A stretch of DNA of 6,267 nt from the NCBI GenBank assembly GCA_018262315.1, contig JAGSPS010000196.1, positions 1-6,267 of the forward strand. Direction: 5' to 3'. The notes beneath the pieces are model-generated. The model searched no databases. It saw only the letters and a list, made by a program, of their open reading frames with translations, and was not told the origin of the DNA. Source of the DNA: Deltaproteobacteria bacterium (GTDB taxonomy: Bacteria; Myxococcota_A; UBA9160; PR03). Positions 5,466 to 6,267 of the stretch are shown here, piece after piece; within the stretch, counting starts at the first letter, position 1, and the number at the start of each line of letters is the position of its first letter. Made by a program: the position numbers and the translations under genes.

Positions 5466-6267
5466 ATGAGTGACATCCGATTCGACGGCAAAGTGGCCCT
5501 GATCACCGGCGCCGGTGGCGGCCTCGGCAAGACCTACGCCAAGGCGCTTGCGGCGCGCGGTTGCAAGGTCGTGGTGAACGACCTCGGCGGGAAGTCCGAC
5601 GGCACCGGCGCCAGCGCGAGCATGGCCGATGCGGTGGTCAAGGAGATCGAGCAGGCCGGCGGCATGGCCGTCGCGAACCACGACTCGGTCGCGACACCCG
5701 AAGGCGGCAAGGGGATGGTCCAGGCCGCCCTCGACAACTTCGGCCGCATCGACATCGTCATCAACAACGCCGGCATCCTGCGCGACAAGACCTTCGCCAA
5801 GCTCGCGCCGGCCGATCTCGAGATCGTGCTCGACGTCCATCTGAAGGGCGCGTTCTTCGTGACACAGCCGGCCTTCATCAAGATGAAGGAACAGAATTAC
5901 GGCCGCCTCGTCTTCACCGCGTCGTCGGCTGGTGTGCTCGGCAACTTCGGCCAGACCAACTACGGCGCCGCGAAGATGGGTCTCGTCGGTCTCTCGAACG
6001 TGTTGGCGCTCGAGGGCGCGAAGAACAACATCAAGTCCAACGTGATCGCGCCGATCGCGCGCACGCGGCTCACCGAGCAGCTGCTCGGCCCGGCGGCCGA
6101 GACGCTCGACCCGGAGTGCGTGACGCCGCTCGTCACGTACCTCGCGTCCGAGCAATGCGAGCTCACCCACAACATCTTCTCGGTGGGCGGCGGTCGCTTT
6201 GCGCGCATGTTCGTCGGTCTCACGCCCGGCTGGTTCGCGGGCAAGGGCGGCAAGCCGTCGCCCGAAC
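5466..6267 (+). CDS. (3R)-hydroxyacyl-CoA dehydrogenase, MFE-2/HSD17B4-type SDR (3' truncated by window)
   Basis: Probably oxidises (3R)-hydroxyacyl-CoA to 3-ketoacyl-CoA with NAD in fatty-acid or steroid side-chain beta-oxidation, as in the dehydrogenase domain of peroxisomal multifunctional enzyme 2. The first 267 residues are present and no stop is reached. Motifs: TGAGGGLG at 14-21; NDLGG at 38-42 with Asp39 favouring NAD(H); the family insertion GKSDGTGASASMAD at 42-55; NNAGILRDK at 100-108; QNYGRLVFTASSAG at 143-156 with catalytic Ser153; and NYGAAK with Tyr166 and Lys170. The SNVIAPIARTRLTE segment (about residue 195 onward) lacks the usual PG motif, as does the MFE-2 type (IAPNAGSRMTE). 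AGAAGGA eight bases before the ATG is the Shine-Dalgarno site. Whether SCP2 or MaoC-like domains follow cannot be seen. Standalone bacterial members are near 300 residues. Confidence 0.9.
   Translation, partial: MSDIRFDGKVALITGAGGGLGKTYAKALAARGCKVVVNDLGGKSDGTGASASMADAVVKEIEQAGGMAVANHDSVATPEGGKGMVQAALDNFGRIDIVINNAGILRDKTFAKLAPADLEIVLDVHLKGAFFVTQPAFIKMKEQNYGRLVFTASSAGVLGNFGQTNYGAAKMGLVGLSNVLALEGAKNNIKSNVIAPIARTRLTEQLLGPAAETLDPECVTPLVTYLASEQCELTHNIFSVGGGRFARMFVGLTPGWFAGKGGKPSPE

Noticed and set aside
5289..6170. 293-residue minus-strand open frame opposite the last SDR
   Set aside because: The plus strand encodes an unmistakable MFE-2-type SDR, and the reverse frame has only biased composition.

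Overview
This is a GC-rich window of seven genes: one cut off at its 5' end, one cut off at its 3' end, and five complete. Nothing in it looks mobile, and it contains no recognisable rRNA, tRNA, CRISPR array or insertion sequence. The base composition, tightly packed genes, mitochondrial-type EF-G and MFE-2-type hydroxyacyl-CoA dehydrogenase suggest a chromosomal segment from a high-GC bacterium of the old 'deltaproteobacterial' grouping (Myxococcota, Binatota or relatives). That placement is inference, because no phylogenetic marker gene is complete here.

Left part (1-2104). The window opens inside the C-terminal half of translation elongation factor G, with part of domain III and all of domains IV and V. 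Its stop codon overlaps by one base the ATG of a 230-residue P-loop ATPase of RecA/KaiC-like appearance and unknown function, so the two are probably translationally coupled. This gene ends one base away from a convergent 78-residue gene for a lysine/alanine/proline-rich, histone H1-like DNA-binding protein. The two facing TAG stops sit inside a perfect 8+1+8 palindrome. A gene-free stretch of about 360 bases follows.

Middle part (2105-3959). A TerB-like helical protein on the minus strand is divergent from a glutaredoxin-like ArsC-family reductase on the plus strand, with only 56 bases between them. A classical NADP-type short-chain dehydrogenase (SDR) follows the reductase after 50 bases and may share its transcript.

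Right part (3960-6267). A ferritin-like di-iron protein carries a complete six-residue ligand set in two evenly spaced halves. It probably starts at a TTG codon behind a strong Shine-Dalgarno site, not at the upstream ATG. About 170 bases later comes an SDR of the peroxisomal MFE-2/HSD17B4 (3R)-hydroxyacyl-CoA dehydrogenase type, which runs off the window end. The di-iron protein and the two SDRs suggest lipid, fatty-acyl or steroid redox metabolism, but the substrates cannot be read from the sequence.

I see no clear multi-gene novel system. The least explained items are the EF-G-coupled ATPase, the palindromic convergent stops, the histone-like protein and the di-iron protein.
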